From NCBI RefSeq assembly GCF_022637455.1, contig NZ_CP093341.1, positions 682,001-746,000 on the forward strand: DNA of 64,000 bases, read 5' to 3'. Positions within the stretch are counted from its first letter, which is position 1, and every line of letters begins with the position of its first letter. The notes beneath the pieces are model-generated. The model worked only from the letters and a program-made list of their open reading frames with translations. It was not told the origin of the DNA and searched no databases. This DNA comes from Lysobacter sp. S4-A87. GTDB lineage: Bacteria > Pseudomonadota > Gammaproteobacteria > Xanthomonadales > Xanthomonadaceae. Below are positions 1-8,607 of this stretch, in pieces. A program made the translations under genes and the position numbers.

Positions 1-426
1 ATCCAGTTCGCGGTCGACGTGCTCAAGGTCAAGCGGATCCTCGTCGTCGGCCACTACGGCTGCGGTGGCGTGCATTCGGCGCTGCACGGCAAGCGCGTGG
101 GACTGGCCGACAACTGGCTGCGCCATGTCACCGACGTCGCCGACAAGCATTGCGACTGCATCGCCCACGCCGACGAGAGCGAGCGCCACGACCGCCTGTG
201 CGAGCTCAACGTGATCGAGCAGGTGCAGAACGTCTGCCTGACGACGATCGTCCGCGACGCCTGGACGCGCGGCCAGGAACTGTCGGTGCACGGCTGGGTC
301 TACAGCCTGCGCAACGGCCTGGTCCATGACATGGCGATGAACGTCGACAGCTTCGAAGCCCTCGACGGCCTGTACAAGGCCGCCGTCGCGCAGGTCAACG
401 CCTACAGGGGAGACTCGCCGCGATGA
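1..426 (+). CDS. Beta-class carbonic anhydrase (5' partial)
   Basis: Reversible hydration of CO2 to bicarbonate, a cytoplasmic zinc enzyme. The gene enters from the left edge already in frame, so only about the last 141 residues are visible. The segment GHYGCGGV carries the His and Cys zinc ligands of the second beta-CA metal motif, and the C-terminal helix region ([12 protein letters not shown]) is also typical. The stop overlaps the next start as ATGA, so it is translationally coupled to the RidA gene. The position in a kynurenine-degradation cluster suggests a link to the CO2 released by the ACMS decarboxylase downstream, which is inference. The N-terminal Cys/Asp motif lies outside the window. 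Confidence 0.9.
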   Translation: MQFAVDVLKVKRILVVGHYGCGGVHSALHGKRVGLADNWLRHVTDVADKHCDCIAHADESERHDRLCELNVIEQVQNVCLTTIVRDAWTRGQELSVHGWVYSLRNGLVHDMAMNVDSFEALDGLYKAAVAQVNAYRGDSPR

Positions 427-863
427 GCGATGCGATCCGTGCCTCTGCCGCGCCGCGACCGGTAGGCTCGTACCCGCATGCGCGCCGCGTCGGCGATCTG
501 TTGTTCCTGTCGGGCATCGGTCCGCGCGACCCGGCAAGCAATGCCATCGTCGGCAACGTCCACGACGCCGACGGACACCTGATCAGTTACGACATCGACG
601 CGCAGACACGTGCGGTGTTCGCCAACGTCCACACCGTGCTCGAGGCCAGTGGCGCGCGCTGGGAGGACCTGGTCGACGTCACCGTCTACCTGACCGACAT
701 GGCGCACGACTTCAAGGCCTACAACGCGGTCTGGGCCGAGTACTTTCCGGACATCGACACGGCGCCGTGCCGGACCACGCTGGGCATCACTGCGCTGCCG
801 ACGCCGATCGCGATCGAACTCAAGTGCGTCGCCGCCTTCCCCGCCAAGCCCGCGGGAGAGTGA
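423..863 (+). CDS. RidA/YjgF-family deaminase, probable 2-aminomuconate deaminase
   Basis: 146 residues, the full length of a RidA family protein. Family hallmarks are an N-terminal GSYPHA segment, FLSGIG (about residues 28-33), and the C-terminal [11 protein letters not shown] stretch with the conserved substrate-binding Arg at 117 and Glu at 132. RidA proteins hydrolyse enamines/imines to keto acids plus ammonia. In kynurenine clusters this subfamily is the usual candidate for 2-aminomuconate deaminase, acting after the ACMS decarboxylase and a semialdehyde dehydrogenase. The specific substrate is inferred from neighbours: 3-hydroxyanthranilate dioxygenase starts 8 bases downstream. The start overlaps the carbonic anhydrase stop by 4 bases. 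Confidence 0.85.
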   Translation: MSDAIRASAAPRPVGSYPHARRVGDLLFLSGIGPRDPASNAIVGNVHDADGHLISYDIDAQTRAVFANVHTVLEASGARWEDLVDVTVYLTDMAHDFKAYNAVWAEYFPDIDTAPCRTTLGITALPTPIAIELKCVAAFPAKPAGE

Positions 864-871
864 GAGAACCC

Positions 872-1402
872 ATGCTGCCCAACCCCATCAACCTCCAGGC
901 CTGGATCGAGGAACACCGCCACCTGCTCAAGCCGCCGGTCGGCAACAAGGTGGTCTTCCTCGGTGACTTCATCGTGATGGTCGTCGGCGGCCCCAACCAG
1001 CGCACCGACTACCACTGGGATGAAGGCGCGGAGTGGTTCTACCAGCTCGAGGGCGAGATGGTGCTGCGCATCCAGGAGGACGGCGCGGTCCGCGACATCC
1101 CGATCCGCGCCGGCGAGACCTTCCTGCTGCCGCCGCGCGTGCCGCACTCGCCCCAGCGCATGCCCGACTCGGTCGGCCTGGTAATCGAGCGCCGCCGCCT
1201 GCCGCACGAGCTCGACGGGCTGATGTGGTTCTGCGAGCAGTGCAACCACAAGCTCTACGAAGAGTTCTTCCAGTTGAAGAACATCGAGACCGACTTTCCG
1301 CCGGTGTTCGATCATTTCTACTCGTCGCGTGAGCACCGCACCTGCAAGCAGTGCGGACACCTCAACCCGGCTCCGGCCAAGTACGTCATGCCCGACACCT
1401 GA
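872..1402 (+). CDS. nbaC: 3-hydroxyanthranilate 3,4-dioxygenase
   Basis: Opens the ring of 3-hydroxyanthranilate with O2 to give 2-amino-3-carboxymuconate semialdehyde (ACMS), using non-haem Fe(II). 176 residues, the normal bacterial length. The cupin ligand set is visible: His48 and Glu54 in HWDEGAEW, and His92 in VPHSP. Arg44 (PNQRTD) fits the substrate carboxylate. The C-terminus has the second, rubredoxin-like metal site of bacterial enzymes, with Cys121/Cys124 and Cys158/Cys161 as two CxxC pairs. The ATG at 872 was chosen because it follows a GAGAG motif and gives the family N-terminus; an open frame continues upstream only as an artefact. It is last in the left kynurenine segment and is followed by a hairpin. 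Confidence 0.96.
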   Translation: MLPNPINLQAWIEEHRHLLKPPVGNKVVFLGDFIVMVVGGPNQRTDYHWDEGAEWFYQLEGEMVLRIQEDGAVRDIPIRAGETFLLPPRVPHSPQRMPDSVGLVIERRRLPHELDGLMWFCEQCNHKLYEEFFQLKNIETDFPPVFDHFYSSREHRTCKQCGHLNPAPAKYVMPDT

Positions 1403-1462
1403 GCCTGTGTCCGTCGGGTGCCTGCGACCAGCGGTGGAGCTGGCATCGGTGGAGCGGGATGC

Positions 1463-1490
1463 GAGAGGCGGGTATGCACCCGCCTCTCTT
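1463..1490. terminator. Candidate bidirectional terminator hairpin
   Basis: An 11-bp perfect stem (GAGAGGCGGGT / ACCCGCCTCTC) with a 4-base loop lies between the convergent ends of the 3-hydroxyanthranilate dioxygenase and subtilase genes. Only a short T run follows, so intrinsic termination is likely but not certain. Confidence 0.55.
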
Positions 1491-1519
1491 GCCGTGTCGC
1501 AGGGTGCAGTGGGAGTTGC

Positions 1520-3325
1520 TTACTGGTACACGCCCAGGACCGAGACGCCGGAGAACGCCTGCTCGCCGAGGACGCGCACGTAGTACGTGCCCGCCTGCGG
1601 ATACGTGAAGACGACCGTCTCGGCGTTGCCGAACTTGGCCGACTTTCGCTCGAACGCGGCGGTGGTCGGCACGATGTCCCGCGAAACGTACAGGCTCACG
1701 TCGCCGACGCCGCCGAAGGTGCGCAGGTTCAAGGTCTGCACGCCCGCCGGCACGGTGATCTCGTACAACAGGCCTTCGCCCACCCCTCCGAGCTGGTTGC
1801 CGACCGCGACGCGATTGGCCAGCAACGTGGTCAGGTCGACCGGCACCGGCTGCGAACTGGCAGCAACGGCAGCGCTTGCGTCGACGATGCCGGCGCCCAT
1901 CAGCTTGTTGCTCGGTGGTGCCACCGCGAACGGCCGCGCGGTCTTGCGCAACACATAGCGCACCTGCGCCGGGGCCAGGGCCGGTTGCCCGCCGCCAACC
2001 GCGGCGGCCTGCATCAGTGCGACCACGGCAGCGACGTGCGGCGACGCCATCGACGTGCCGACCATGCCGACCAGCCCTTCACCGTCGGCACCGGCGATTG
2101 GGGTCGTGGCTCCCTTGTTGCCGAGCGACCAGATCACGCCAAAGTCCGGGGCGATGCCGTTGTTTTCGCCACCCGGGGCGGACACGGTCACGGTGGGACC
2201 GAAGTTGGAGTACGACGCGCGGGCGCCGGTCTTGCCGGTGGCCCCAACCGCAATCACGCCCGCGCAGTTGGCCGGACTGTAGTTGACGGTATCGGCGTTG
2301 CTGTTGCCGGCGGCGACCACCACCGTCGCGCCACGCGAGACCGCGCCATCGATCGCCAGTTGTTCGACCTGCGAGCAAGCGCCCAGACCGCCCAGGCTGA
2401 GGTTCAGCACTTCGGCCGGATCGTCGTTGACCGGCACGCCGTCGACGCTGCCGCCCGAGGCCCAGGTGATCGCGTCGGCGATGTCGGACTCCCAGCCACC
2501 GCCCGTGCCGAGCACGCGGATCGGCTGGACCCGGGCGTCGAACGCAACTCCGGCCAGGCCCAGGCCGTTGTTGGTGACCGCCGCGATGGTGCCGGCCACG
2601 TGGGTGCCGTGCCACGAGCTCGTCGGCCGGCTCGGCGGATTGAAATCGCCGGGATCATGCGCGTCGGCATCCCGGCCGTCGCCGTCGCCGGCGGTGGCCA
2701 GATCATCGATGAAGTCATAGCCCGGCACGATGTTGGCGTTGAGGTCGCTGTGGTCGACGTAGCCGGTGTCGAGCACCGCCACCTTGACGCCGGCGCCACG
2801 TGAGCTGTCCCACGCCTTTGGCGCGCGGATGCCGCCAACATTGTCGAAGTAATGCCATTGCAGGTTGTAGCTGGTGTCGTTCGGCGTGAAGTCCAGCGCC
2901 TGCAGCCGGTGGTCCGGCTGGGCGAACTTCACCGCCGGATCCGCACGCAGCTGGGCCAGCAGCACATTGGCCTCGGCAGGGTCGAGCACGCGCGACAGCT
3001 TGATCACGTCAGCGCCGCCGGACATCCTGCGCAGGTGCTTGATGCCCATCGTGGCTCCATTGGCACCGCGGACACCGGCGCGGGAGACCGCACTGGTCAT
3101 TGCACTCAGCGCCGCCAGCTGGCCGCGCGGCGCGGCGGCGCCGTCCTTGTATTTGACGATGAAACGGTCATGGCCAGTCTCGACCGTCGGAGCGGCCGGC
3201 TGCATGGCGATGGTACGGCTGGTGGTTGCGGTGGCGGCGCTGACGCCGCCGATGCTGGCCGCCATCGCGGTCATGATGGCGGCGCCGAGGACGCTTGCAC
3301 CGATGGTGCGGACTTGGTTGCTCAT
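1520..3325 (-). CDS. Secreted subtilisin-like serine protease (peptidase S8)
   Basis: 601-residue secreted protease. Residues 1-30 form a Sec signal peptide ending near SAATA. Residues about 52-140 look like an inhibitor I9-type propeptide (DRFIVKYKDG at its start). The catalytic domain has Asp186 in AVLDTGYVDH, His239 in SWHGTHVAGT, oxyanion Asn341 in AAGNSN and Ser425 in GTSMASPH. The tail from about 495 is a pre-peptidase C-terminal (PPC) beta domain ending in VLGVYQ, normally removed after secretion. The ATG at 3325 was preferred over an upstream in-frame codon because a signal peptide begins there and GGGG precedes it. It lies 107 bases downstream of the adhesin gene on the same strand; shared transcription is plausible. 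Confidence 0.95.
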   Translation of the reverse strand: MSNQVRTIGASVLGAAIMTAMAASIGGVSAATATTSRTIAMQPAAPTVETGHDRFIVKYKDGAAAPRGQLAALSAMTSAVSRAGVRGANGATMGIKHLRRMSGGADVIKLSRVLDPAEANVLLAQLRADPAVKFAQPDHRLQALDFTPNDTSYNLQWHYFDNVGGIRAPKAWDSSRGAGVKVAVLDTGYVDHSDLNANIVPGYDFIDDLATAGDGDGRDADAHDPGDFNPPSRPTSSWHGTHVAGTIAAVTNNGLGLAGVAFDARVQPIRVLGTGGGWESDIADAITWASGGSVDGVPVNDDPAEVLNLSLGGLGACSQVEQLAIDGAVSRGATVVVAAGNSNADTVNYSPANCAGVIAVGATGKTGARASYSNFGPTVTVSAPGGENNGIAPDFGVIWSLGNKGATTPIAGADGEGLVGMVGTSMASPHVAAVVALMQAAAVGGGQPALAPAQVRYVLRKTARPFAVAPPSNKLMGAGIVDASAAVAASSQPVPVDLTTLLANRVAVGNQLGGVGEGLLYEITVPAGVQTLNLRTFGGVGDVSLYVSRDIVPTTAAFERKSAKFGNAETVVFTYPQAGTYYVRVLGEQAFSGVSVLGVYQ

Positions 3326-3432
3326 GTAATGCCCCAGTGACGTGAAGTGTGCGGAGGGCGCCGTGACCATAGGGTCGGCATGCGACGCCCCGCCGCTTGC
3401 GATCGGATCGTTGAATCGTTGGAAGTACTTGC

Positions 3433-5781
3433 TTACAGATCGATGCCGAGGCCGACACCCGCCGACTGGTCGTCGTCGCTGAAAGCACCGCCGACCGAGA
3501 ACGAGGCGCGCTCGCCGACGGACTTCGAGTAGCCGACCGACAGCGCGCTCTCGCCGTTCTGCCAGCCGGCGCCGACTGCGACGCGACCGCGCGGGCTGCG
3601 GCTGTTGGCTGCGTTGATTGCCATGCTCATCATGGCGCTGCTCATCGCGCCCTGACGGTCGATGCGCTCGTCCTGCTTGCCAAGGCGCAGGCCGATTTCA
3701 TCGCGCAGTCCGCTGAACTGATCGTCGAGCGCCTGCAGGCGGCCCTCGGTGTAGGCGTTGGCGCGCGTCAGCGTCTGCGTCGCGGTGGTGTCGGTGTAGG
3801 TATTGGCCGAAGCCAGCGCGGCTTCGTCACCGGCCTGCATCTGCTGCACGTTGGCAGCATCGGTCGCGGCGGTACCCGCGGCGACGTTGACCACGCGACG
3901 CTCGTTGCCGGCGCTGCCTACCGAAACCGTGCTGGCCTGATCGGCCACCGAGCCCTGGCCCAGTGCCACCGCACCTTGCGCCGTTGCCGACGCGCCCTGG
4001 CCCAGCGCCGTACCCGACGCGGCCGTGACGTTGCTGTCGGCACCGACCGCAACCGAGTTGGTGGCTGCCGCGTCGATGGTGCTGTTGTTGCCAACCGCGG
4101 TGCTGCCGTCGGCGTCGACCACGGCGCCGTTGCCGTAGGCGGTGTCGCCCAGGTCGGCCGCATGGCTGCCTTCACCGATCGCAAGGCCGTCACCGGTGCC
4201 GACCGGCCGACCCGGAGTCTGCTCGAGACCGGACACGCGGCTGGTCAGGCGGGTCAGCGCACCGTCGACGGCGGCGAACGCGTCACCGACGCTGCCGAAG
4301 CTGCTGCCATCGATGACATACGACGGCGTCCAGAACTGGCCGTTGCCGCCGCCCAGCAGGGCAGCGAGGGACGACAGCTGCCCGTAGTTGACCGCGTCCA
4401 TCGCGGCAGTGCCGGCCTTGACGTTGCCGATGACCGTGCCTTCGCCGCCACCCAGGGTGATCGCGTCCTTGGTGCCGGCGTCGTCGTACTTCACCGCTTC
4501 GGCGACCAGCTGGCCGACATCACCGCCGACGCCGGCGATCGCGGCATCGAGCTGGCCGACGTTGACTGCATCGGTGGATTCGCTGCCGGCGGCGACGCCG
4601 GTGATCTGGCGGGTCAATCCGGAGACCGAGTTGCCGATCGCGACACTACCCAGACGGTTGGTCTGCGAGCCCGTGCCCAGTGCCACCGAGCCTTCGTGGA
4701 TGCTGCGCGCCCCGGCGCCCAGCGCCACCGAACCCTTGTACTGGCCAAAGGCCTTGGTACCCATCGCGATGGCGTTCTCGCTCCACACGGTCGATGCACC
4801 GATGGCGACGGCGTTCTTGGCGTTCGGGTCGGTGTACGCGCCCGCGCCGAAGGCGGCCGAGTTCTGGCCCCAGGCCTGGGTCAAGCGCGGGGCGCCGAAC
4901 AGGCTGGGATGCGCCGCGCCGCCGACGGCGACCGAGCTGACGCCCGCAGCGTTGCTCGACTCGCCGATGGCCACCGCAAAGTTGCCGGTCGCCAGGCTGC
5001 TCGAACCGATGGCGATGGCGCGGTTGGCGGAGGACGTCGCCCGGTATCCCAGCGCCATGCTGCCATACCCGCCCGAGGCAACGCTGTTGACACCCATCGC
5101 GATGTCGTAGTCACCGGTCGAGGTGGACAGCGCGCCAACCGCGGTGCCCAGGTAGCCGTTCGAGATCGAATCGGCACCGAGCGCGGTGCTGCCGAAGTTG
5201 TTGGCTTGAGAGCCGCCGCCGATCGCCGTGGCGGCCGAATCCAGTGCCTGGCTCTGGAAGCCGAGCGCGGTACTGAAGTCGCCCAGTGCACTGGTGCTTG
5301 TGCCCACTGAAGTCGAGCCCGTTCCGAGCGCGAAGCTGCTGCCGCCGAATGCGCTGGCGTGATCGCCCATCGCGACGCTCTGGAAGCCGAACGCACTGGT
5401 CTCGATGCCCGTTGCCGCGCTCAATGCGCCTGCGGCGACCGCGTTCTCGCCGGTGGCAATGGTCATGTCGCTGCCGTCGCCCATGCCCGCGGCGGCGAAG
5501 TAGTCGCTGGCATCGGCAAGGCTGCTGGCGACCGCTTCCGGCTGTGCTGCGCTGACGGCTTCCGTCGCACCGTTACCGGCGGCGGATGCCCTGCCGGCGG
5601 CCGCGGCGTCGGCGCCGCAGGCGACTGCATCGGCAGCAGTGGACACGCGGACCGGGATGCCTGTGGCATCGACACAGAGCGACTGGGCACCGGCGAACGC
5701 CGGGGCCAGCCCCAGCGCAAGCGCAACGGCACTGGCCAGACGCGCCGCACGCGGGCGTCCAACAAAGGGATACAGGCTCAT
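3433..5781 (-). CDS. YadA-like trimeric autotransporter adhesin
   Basis: About 782 residues, predicted cell-surface adhesin. Order: signal peptide (1-34, ending AGAQS); a long YadA head with roughly 14-residue repeats of the type SVAMGDHASAFG / TALGADSIS (about 95-390); a neck ending in SESTDAVNVGQLDAA (about 400-415) and a second neck with MDAVNYGQL (about 455); a second short head (about 530-625); a third neck (AATDAANVQQM); a coiled-coil stalk; and the C-terminal membrane anchor (RVAVGAGWQNGESALSVGYS...GLGIDL, about 710-782) that trimerises into a 12-strand barrel. The ATG at 5781 was chosen because GGAG lies 9 bases upstream; in-frame ATGs at 5790 and 5796 have no spaced ribosome-binding site. 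With the subtilase it forms a reverse-strand block inside the kynurenine cluster. Confidence 0.95.
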   Translation of the reverse strand: MSLYPFVGRPRAARLASAVALALGLAPAFAGAQSLCVDATGIPVRVSTAADAVACGADAAAAGRASAAGNGATEAVSAAQPEAVASSLADASDYFAAAGMGDGSDMTIATGENAVAAGALSAATGIETSAFGFQSVAMGDHASAFGGSSFALGTGSTSVGTSTSALGDFSTALGFQSQALDSAATAIGGGSQANNFGSTALGADSISNGYLGTAVGALSTSTGDYDIAMGVNSVASGGYGSMALGYRATSSANRAIAIGSSSLATGNFAVAIGESSNAAGVSSVAVGGAAHPSLFGAPRLTQAWGQNSAAFGAGAYTDPNAKNAVAIGASTVWSENAIAMGTKAFGQYKGSVALGAGARSIHEGSVALGTGSQTNRLGSVAIGNSVSGLTRQITGVAAGSESTDAVNVGQLDAAIAGVGGDVGQLVAEAVKYDDAGTKDAITLGGGEGTVIGNVKAGTAAMDAVNYGQLSSLAALLGGGNGQFWTPSYVIDGSSFGSVGDAFAAVDGALTRLTSRVSGLEQTPGRPVGTGDGLAIGEGSHAADLGDTAYGNGAVVDADGSTAVGNNSTIDAAATNSVAVGADSNVTAASGTALGQGASATAQGAVALGQGSVADQASTVSVGSAGNERRVVNVAAGTAATDAANVQQMQAGDEAALASANTYTDTTATQTLTRANAYTEGRLQALDDQFSGLRDEIGLRLGKQDERIDRQGAMSSAMMSMAINAANSRSPRGRVAVGAGWQNGESALSVGYSKSVGERASFSVGGAFSDDDQSAGVGLGIDL

Positions 5782-6124
5782 CTTCTTCATCTCCATTGGC
5801 GCAATGGCGCCGTAGCCGCGCAGGATGTACGCGTGCAAAAAGTGGTTGAGTGGTCATGCGGCCTGGATCCCCCCCAGGGACGCACGACTGCAGCCTATTG
5901 CGCGCAGTCCGGCATGGATTTGACTGCCGGTTCCATCGTTTGCCTGTTCGTCCCCGGCAAGCCCGCCGCAGCTGGCAGGGCACCCCTGCATGCCCATACG
6001 GCTTGTCGGGTATTGTATGGAGGCACCTGAAAAGCCCCGGGCAAACAGGAGGGAAGATGCGGGTGAAATCCATTGCTTCGCCGTCTGCTGACACCGAAAC
6101 CACTGCCAAGGCTCCTGGAAGTTC
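5782..6124. other. Divergent intergenic region, adhesin / ACMS decarboxylase
   Basis: 343 bases between divergent genes. It must hold the promoters of both the adhesin and the right kynurenine segment, but no box pair is convincing. TATTGT near 6011-6016 is a weak candidate for the + strand. The right end holds a short open frame with a strong ribosome-binding site, listed separately. Confidence 0.5.
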
Positions 6125-6131
6125 ATGCTGA
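6057..6131 (+). CDS. Possible 24-residue leader ORF overlapping the ACMSD start
   Basis: An ATG at 6057 has an AGGAGG motif at 6047-6052, a much better ribosome-binding site than the GGAAG in front of the ACMS decarboxylase. The frame runs 24 codons and ends in TGA at 6129-6131, overlapping the decarboxylase ATG (6125) as ATGCTGA in another frame. The peptide (MRVKSIASPSADTETTAKAP followed by GSSC) resembles nothing I recognise and has no Trp codons, so a classic attenuator is unlikely. Translational coupling of the decarboxylase is the simplest role. It may also be chance. Confidence 0.35.
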   Translation: MRVKSIASPSADTETTAKAPGSSC

Positions 6132-7135
6132 AGATCGACACCCACGCCCACTACCTGCCGCGCGACTGGCCCAACCTGGCGCGCAAGTACGGCGACGACC
6201 GCTTCCCGGTGATCCACCACACCGAGGACGGGCGTCATCGCATCTACAAGGACGGCAAGTTCTTCCGCGAGATCTGGTCCAAGACCTGGGATCCGCAGGA
6301 GCGCATCGACGACTACGCCCGCTTCGGCGTGCAGGTGCAGGTGATCAGCACCGTGCCGGTGATGTTCAGCTACTGGGCCAAGCCGCACCACGCGCTGGAG
6401 CTGCACCAGGCGCTCAACGAGCACATGGCCCAGGCCTGCCGCGACTACCCGCGCCACTACGCCGGCATCGGCACGGTGCCGCTGCAGTCGCCGCGCCTTG
6501 CCATCCAGGAACTTGAACGCTGCATGGACCAGCTCGGTCTGCAGGGCGTGCAGATCGGCAGCCATATCAACGACTGGAACCTCGACGCGCCGGAGCTGTT
6601 CGACTTCTTCCAGGCCGCCGGTGAGCTCGGCGCGGCGATCCTGGTGCACCCATGGGACATGATGGGAGCGTCGACGATGCCCAAGTACTGGCTGCCCTGG
6701 CTGGTCGGCATGCCCGCCGAGCAATCGCGCGCGGCCTGCTGCCTGGTATTCGGCGGCGTGCTCGAGCGCATCCCCAACCTCAAGGTCTGCATGGCCCACG
6801 GCGGCGGCAGCTTTCCGTACACGATTGGGCGCATCGAGCATGGCTTCAACATGCGACCCGACCTGGTCGCGACCGACAACCCGCGCAACCCGCGCGAATA
6901 CCTGAATCAGCTCTTCTTCGATTCCTGGGTCGCCGATCCGCGTGCGCTGCGCTACCTGCTCGACACCTGCGGCGTCGACCGGGTGATGCTCGGCACCGAC
7001 TACCCGTTCCCGCTCGGCGAGCAGGAGCCCGGTGCGGGCATTGCCGCACTGGAGCTGTCGGAGGCCGAACAGGCGCGGCTCTACCACGGCACGGCGCTGG
7101 AATGGCTGGGGCTGTCGAAGGCGCGCTTCGTGTGA
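6125..7135 (+). CDS. nbaD: 2-amino-3-carboxymuconate-6-semialdehyde decarboxylase (ACMSD)
   Basis: Amidohydrolase-superfamily zinc enzyme that decarboxylates ACMS to 2-aminomuconate semialdehyde, diverting it from spontaneous cyclisation to quinolinate. 336 residues, family length. Metal and catalytic residues are in place: His7 and His9 (DTHAHYLP), His175 (LVHPWDM), His225 (MAHGGGSFP) and Asp292 (LGTDYPFPLG). They correspond, with a constant offset of two or three, to the residues known in the Pseudomonas fluorescens enzyme. Its presence shows that the pathway here includes the catabolic branch and not only NAD synthesis. The start overlaps a short upstream ORF; kynureninase follows after a REP element. 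Confidence 0.96.
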   Translation: MLKIDTHAHYLPRDWPNLARKYGDDRFPVIHHTEDGRHRIYKDGKFFREIWSKTWDPQERIDDYARFGVQVQVISTVPVMFSYWAKPHHALELHQALNEHMAQACRDYPRHYAGIGTVPLQSPRLAIQELERCMDQLGLQGVQIGSHINDWNLDAPELFDFFQAAGELGAAILVHPWDMMGASTMPKYWLPWLVGMPAEQSRAACCLVFGGVLERIPNLKVCMAHGGGSFPYTIGRIEHGFNMRPDLVATDNPRNPREYLNQLFFDSWVADPRALRYLLDTCGVDRVMLGTDYPFPLGEQEPGAGIAALELSEAEQARLYHGTALEWLGLSKARFV

Positions 7136-7152
7136 AACCAACGCAATGCGAC

Positions 7153-7230
7153 GTAGCCCGGGTAAGCGCAGCGCACCCGGGTGACCGACGCCGAATCCCC
7201 GGGGACGGCCTGCGGCCTTACCCGGGCTAC
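7153..7230. repeat. GTAG-type REP element (inverted pair), copy 1
   Basis: Begins GTAGCCCGGGTAAGCG at 7153 and ends with the inverse TTACCCGGGCTAC at 7230. Each arm is a palindrome, so the whole is a BIME-like pair. The same unit recurs at 19599-19667 and 20504-20577. GTAG ends are typical of REPs mobilised by RAYT transposases in Stenotrophomonas and relatives; no such transposase is in the window. Confidence 0.85.
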
Positions 7231-7253
7231 GTACTCTCGAAGGTTGTACAACA

Positions 7254-8537
7254 TTGAACACTCCGCAAGACCTCTACACCGACGCATACGCCAACGCCCT
7301 CGACGCTGCCGACCCGCTGCGCGCGATGCGCGAGCAGTTCCTGATCCCGCAGCACGACGGCGCCGACCAGGCCTACTTCGTCGGCAACTCGCTGGGCCTG
7401 CAGCCGCGCGGTGCGCGCCGCCATGTCGAGGAAGTGCTCGACAAGTGGGCAGCCGAGGCCGTCGAAGGCCATTTCACCGGCGATGCGCAGTGGATGGCCT
7501 ACCACCAGCTGGTGCGCGAATCGCTGGCCCGCCTGGTGGGCGCAAAGCCCATCGAAGTGGTCGCGATGAACACGCTGACCGTCAATCTGCACCTGATGAT
7601 GGTCAGCTTCTACCGGCCCACGCGCGAGCGTCCGGCGATCCTGATCGAGGCAGGCGCGTTTCCCTCCGACCGTCATGCGGTCGCCTCGCAGATCGGTTTC
7701 CACGGCTTCGATCCGGCCACCGACCTGATCGAGCTGGAAGCAGACGAAGCCGACGGCACCATTTCGATGGCTGCGATCGAACGCGCCATCGCCGAACACG
7801 GTTCGCGCCTGGCGCTGGTGCTGTGGCCGGGCGTGCAGTACCGCACCGGCCAGGCATTCGACCTGCCGGCGATCGCACGCATGGCGCATGCGCAGGGTGC
7901 GGTCTGCGGCTTCGACCTGGCGCATGGCGTGGGCAACCTCGAGCTGGCGCTGCACGACAGCGGCGTCGATTTCGCCGTCTGGTGCCACTACAAGTACCTC
8001 AACAGCGGTCCCGGCGCAGTTGCCGGTTGTTTCGTCCACGAGCGCCACGCCAGCAGCGATCGCCCGCGTTTCGCCGGCTGGTGGGGACACGAGGCCGACA
8101 CCCGCTTCCGCATGGGTCCGCAGTTCGTGCCCACGCCCGGCGCCGAAGGCTGGCAGCTGAGCAACCCGCCGATCCTCGGCCTGGCACCGCTGCGGGCATC
8201 GCTGGAGCTGTACGACCAGGCCGGCATGCCGGCACTGCGCGCCAAGTCACTGCAGATCACCGGCTACCTGGAGTCGCTGATCCGGTTGCGCCTGGCCGAC
8301 ACGCTGCAGGTGGTCACGCCGTCGCAGCCGGAGCGCCGTGGCTGCCAGCTGTCGCTGCGCGTGGTCGGAGGCCGTGAGCGCGGCCGCGCCCTGTTCGAGT
8401 ACCTGGCCCGCAAGGGCGTGCTCGGCGACTGGCGCGAGCCCGACGTGATCCGCATCTCGCCCGCCCCGCTCTACAACCGCTATGCCGATGTGCTGCGGTT
8501 CGTGCGGACCGCCGAAGCATGGCGCGACCAGGCCTGA
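7254..8537 (+). CDS. kynU: Kynureninase
   Basis: PLP enzyme that cleaves kynurenine or 3-hydroxykynurenine to anthranilate or 3-hydroxyanthranilate plus alanine. 427 residues. The family pattern is clear: YFVGNSLGLQP (about 41-51), the WCHYKYLNSGPG stretch with the PLP Schiff-base Lys247, and DLAHGVGNL (221-229) supplying the PLP Asp. The start is a TTG at 7254; the first in-frame ATG would remove 24 conserved residues including DAADPLR. AAGG upstream is a modest ribosome-binding site. A REP element separates it from the ACMS decarboxylase, and kynurenine monooxygenase follows 70 bases later, so the three are probably co-transcribed. Confidence 0.96.
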   Translation: MNTPQDLYTDAYANALDAADPLRAMREQFLIPQHDGADQAYFVGNSLGLQPRGARRHVEEVLDKWAAEAVEGHFTGDAQWMAYHQLVRESLARLVGAKPIEVVAMNTLTVNLHLMMVSFYRPTRERPAILIEAGAFPSDRHAVASQIGFHGFDPATDLIELEADEADGTISMAAIERAIAEHGSRLALVLWPGVQYRTGQAFDLPAIARMAHAQGAVCGFDLAHGVGNLELALHDSGVDFAVWCHYKYLNSGPGAVAGCFVHERHASSDRPRFAGWWGHEADTRFRMGPQFVPTPGAEGWQLSNPPILGLAPLRASLELYDQAGMPALRAKSLQITGYLESLIRLRLADTLQVVTPSQPERRGCQLSLRVVGGRERGRALFEYLARKGVLGDWREPDVIRISPAPLYNRYADVLRFVRTAEAWRDQA

Positions 8538-8607
8538 GCCACGACCTTCATCGAGCCCTCTTCCGCATACGGAAGAAGGAACTGCAGCACCCGCACAGGT
8601 GACCCGT

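Noticed and set aside
1418-2803. 461-codon plus-strand frame opposite the subtilase
   Set aside because: The opposite frame carries a full catalytic triad and signal peptide; this one has none.
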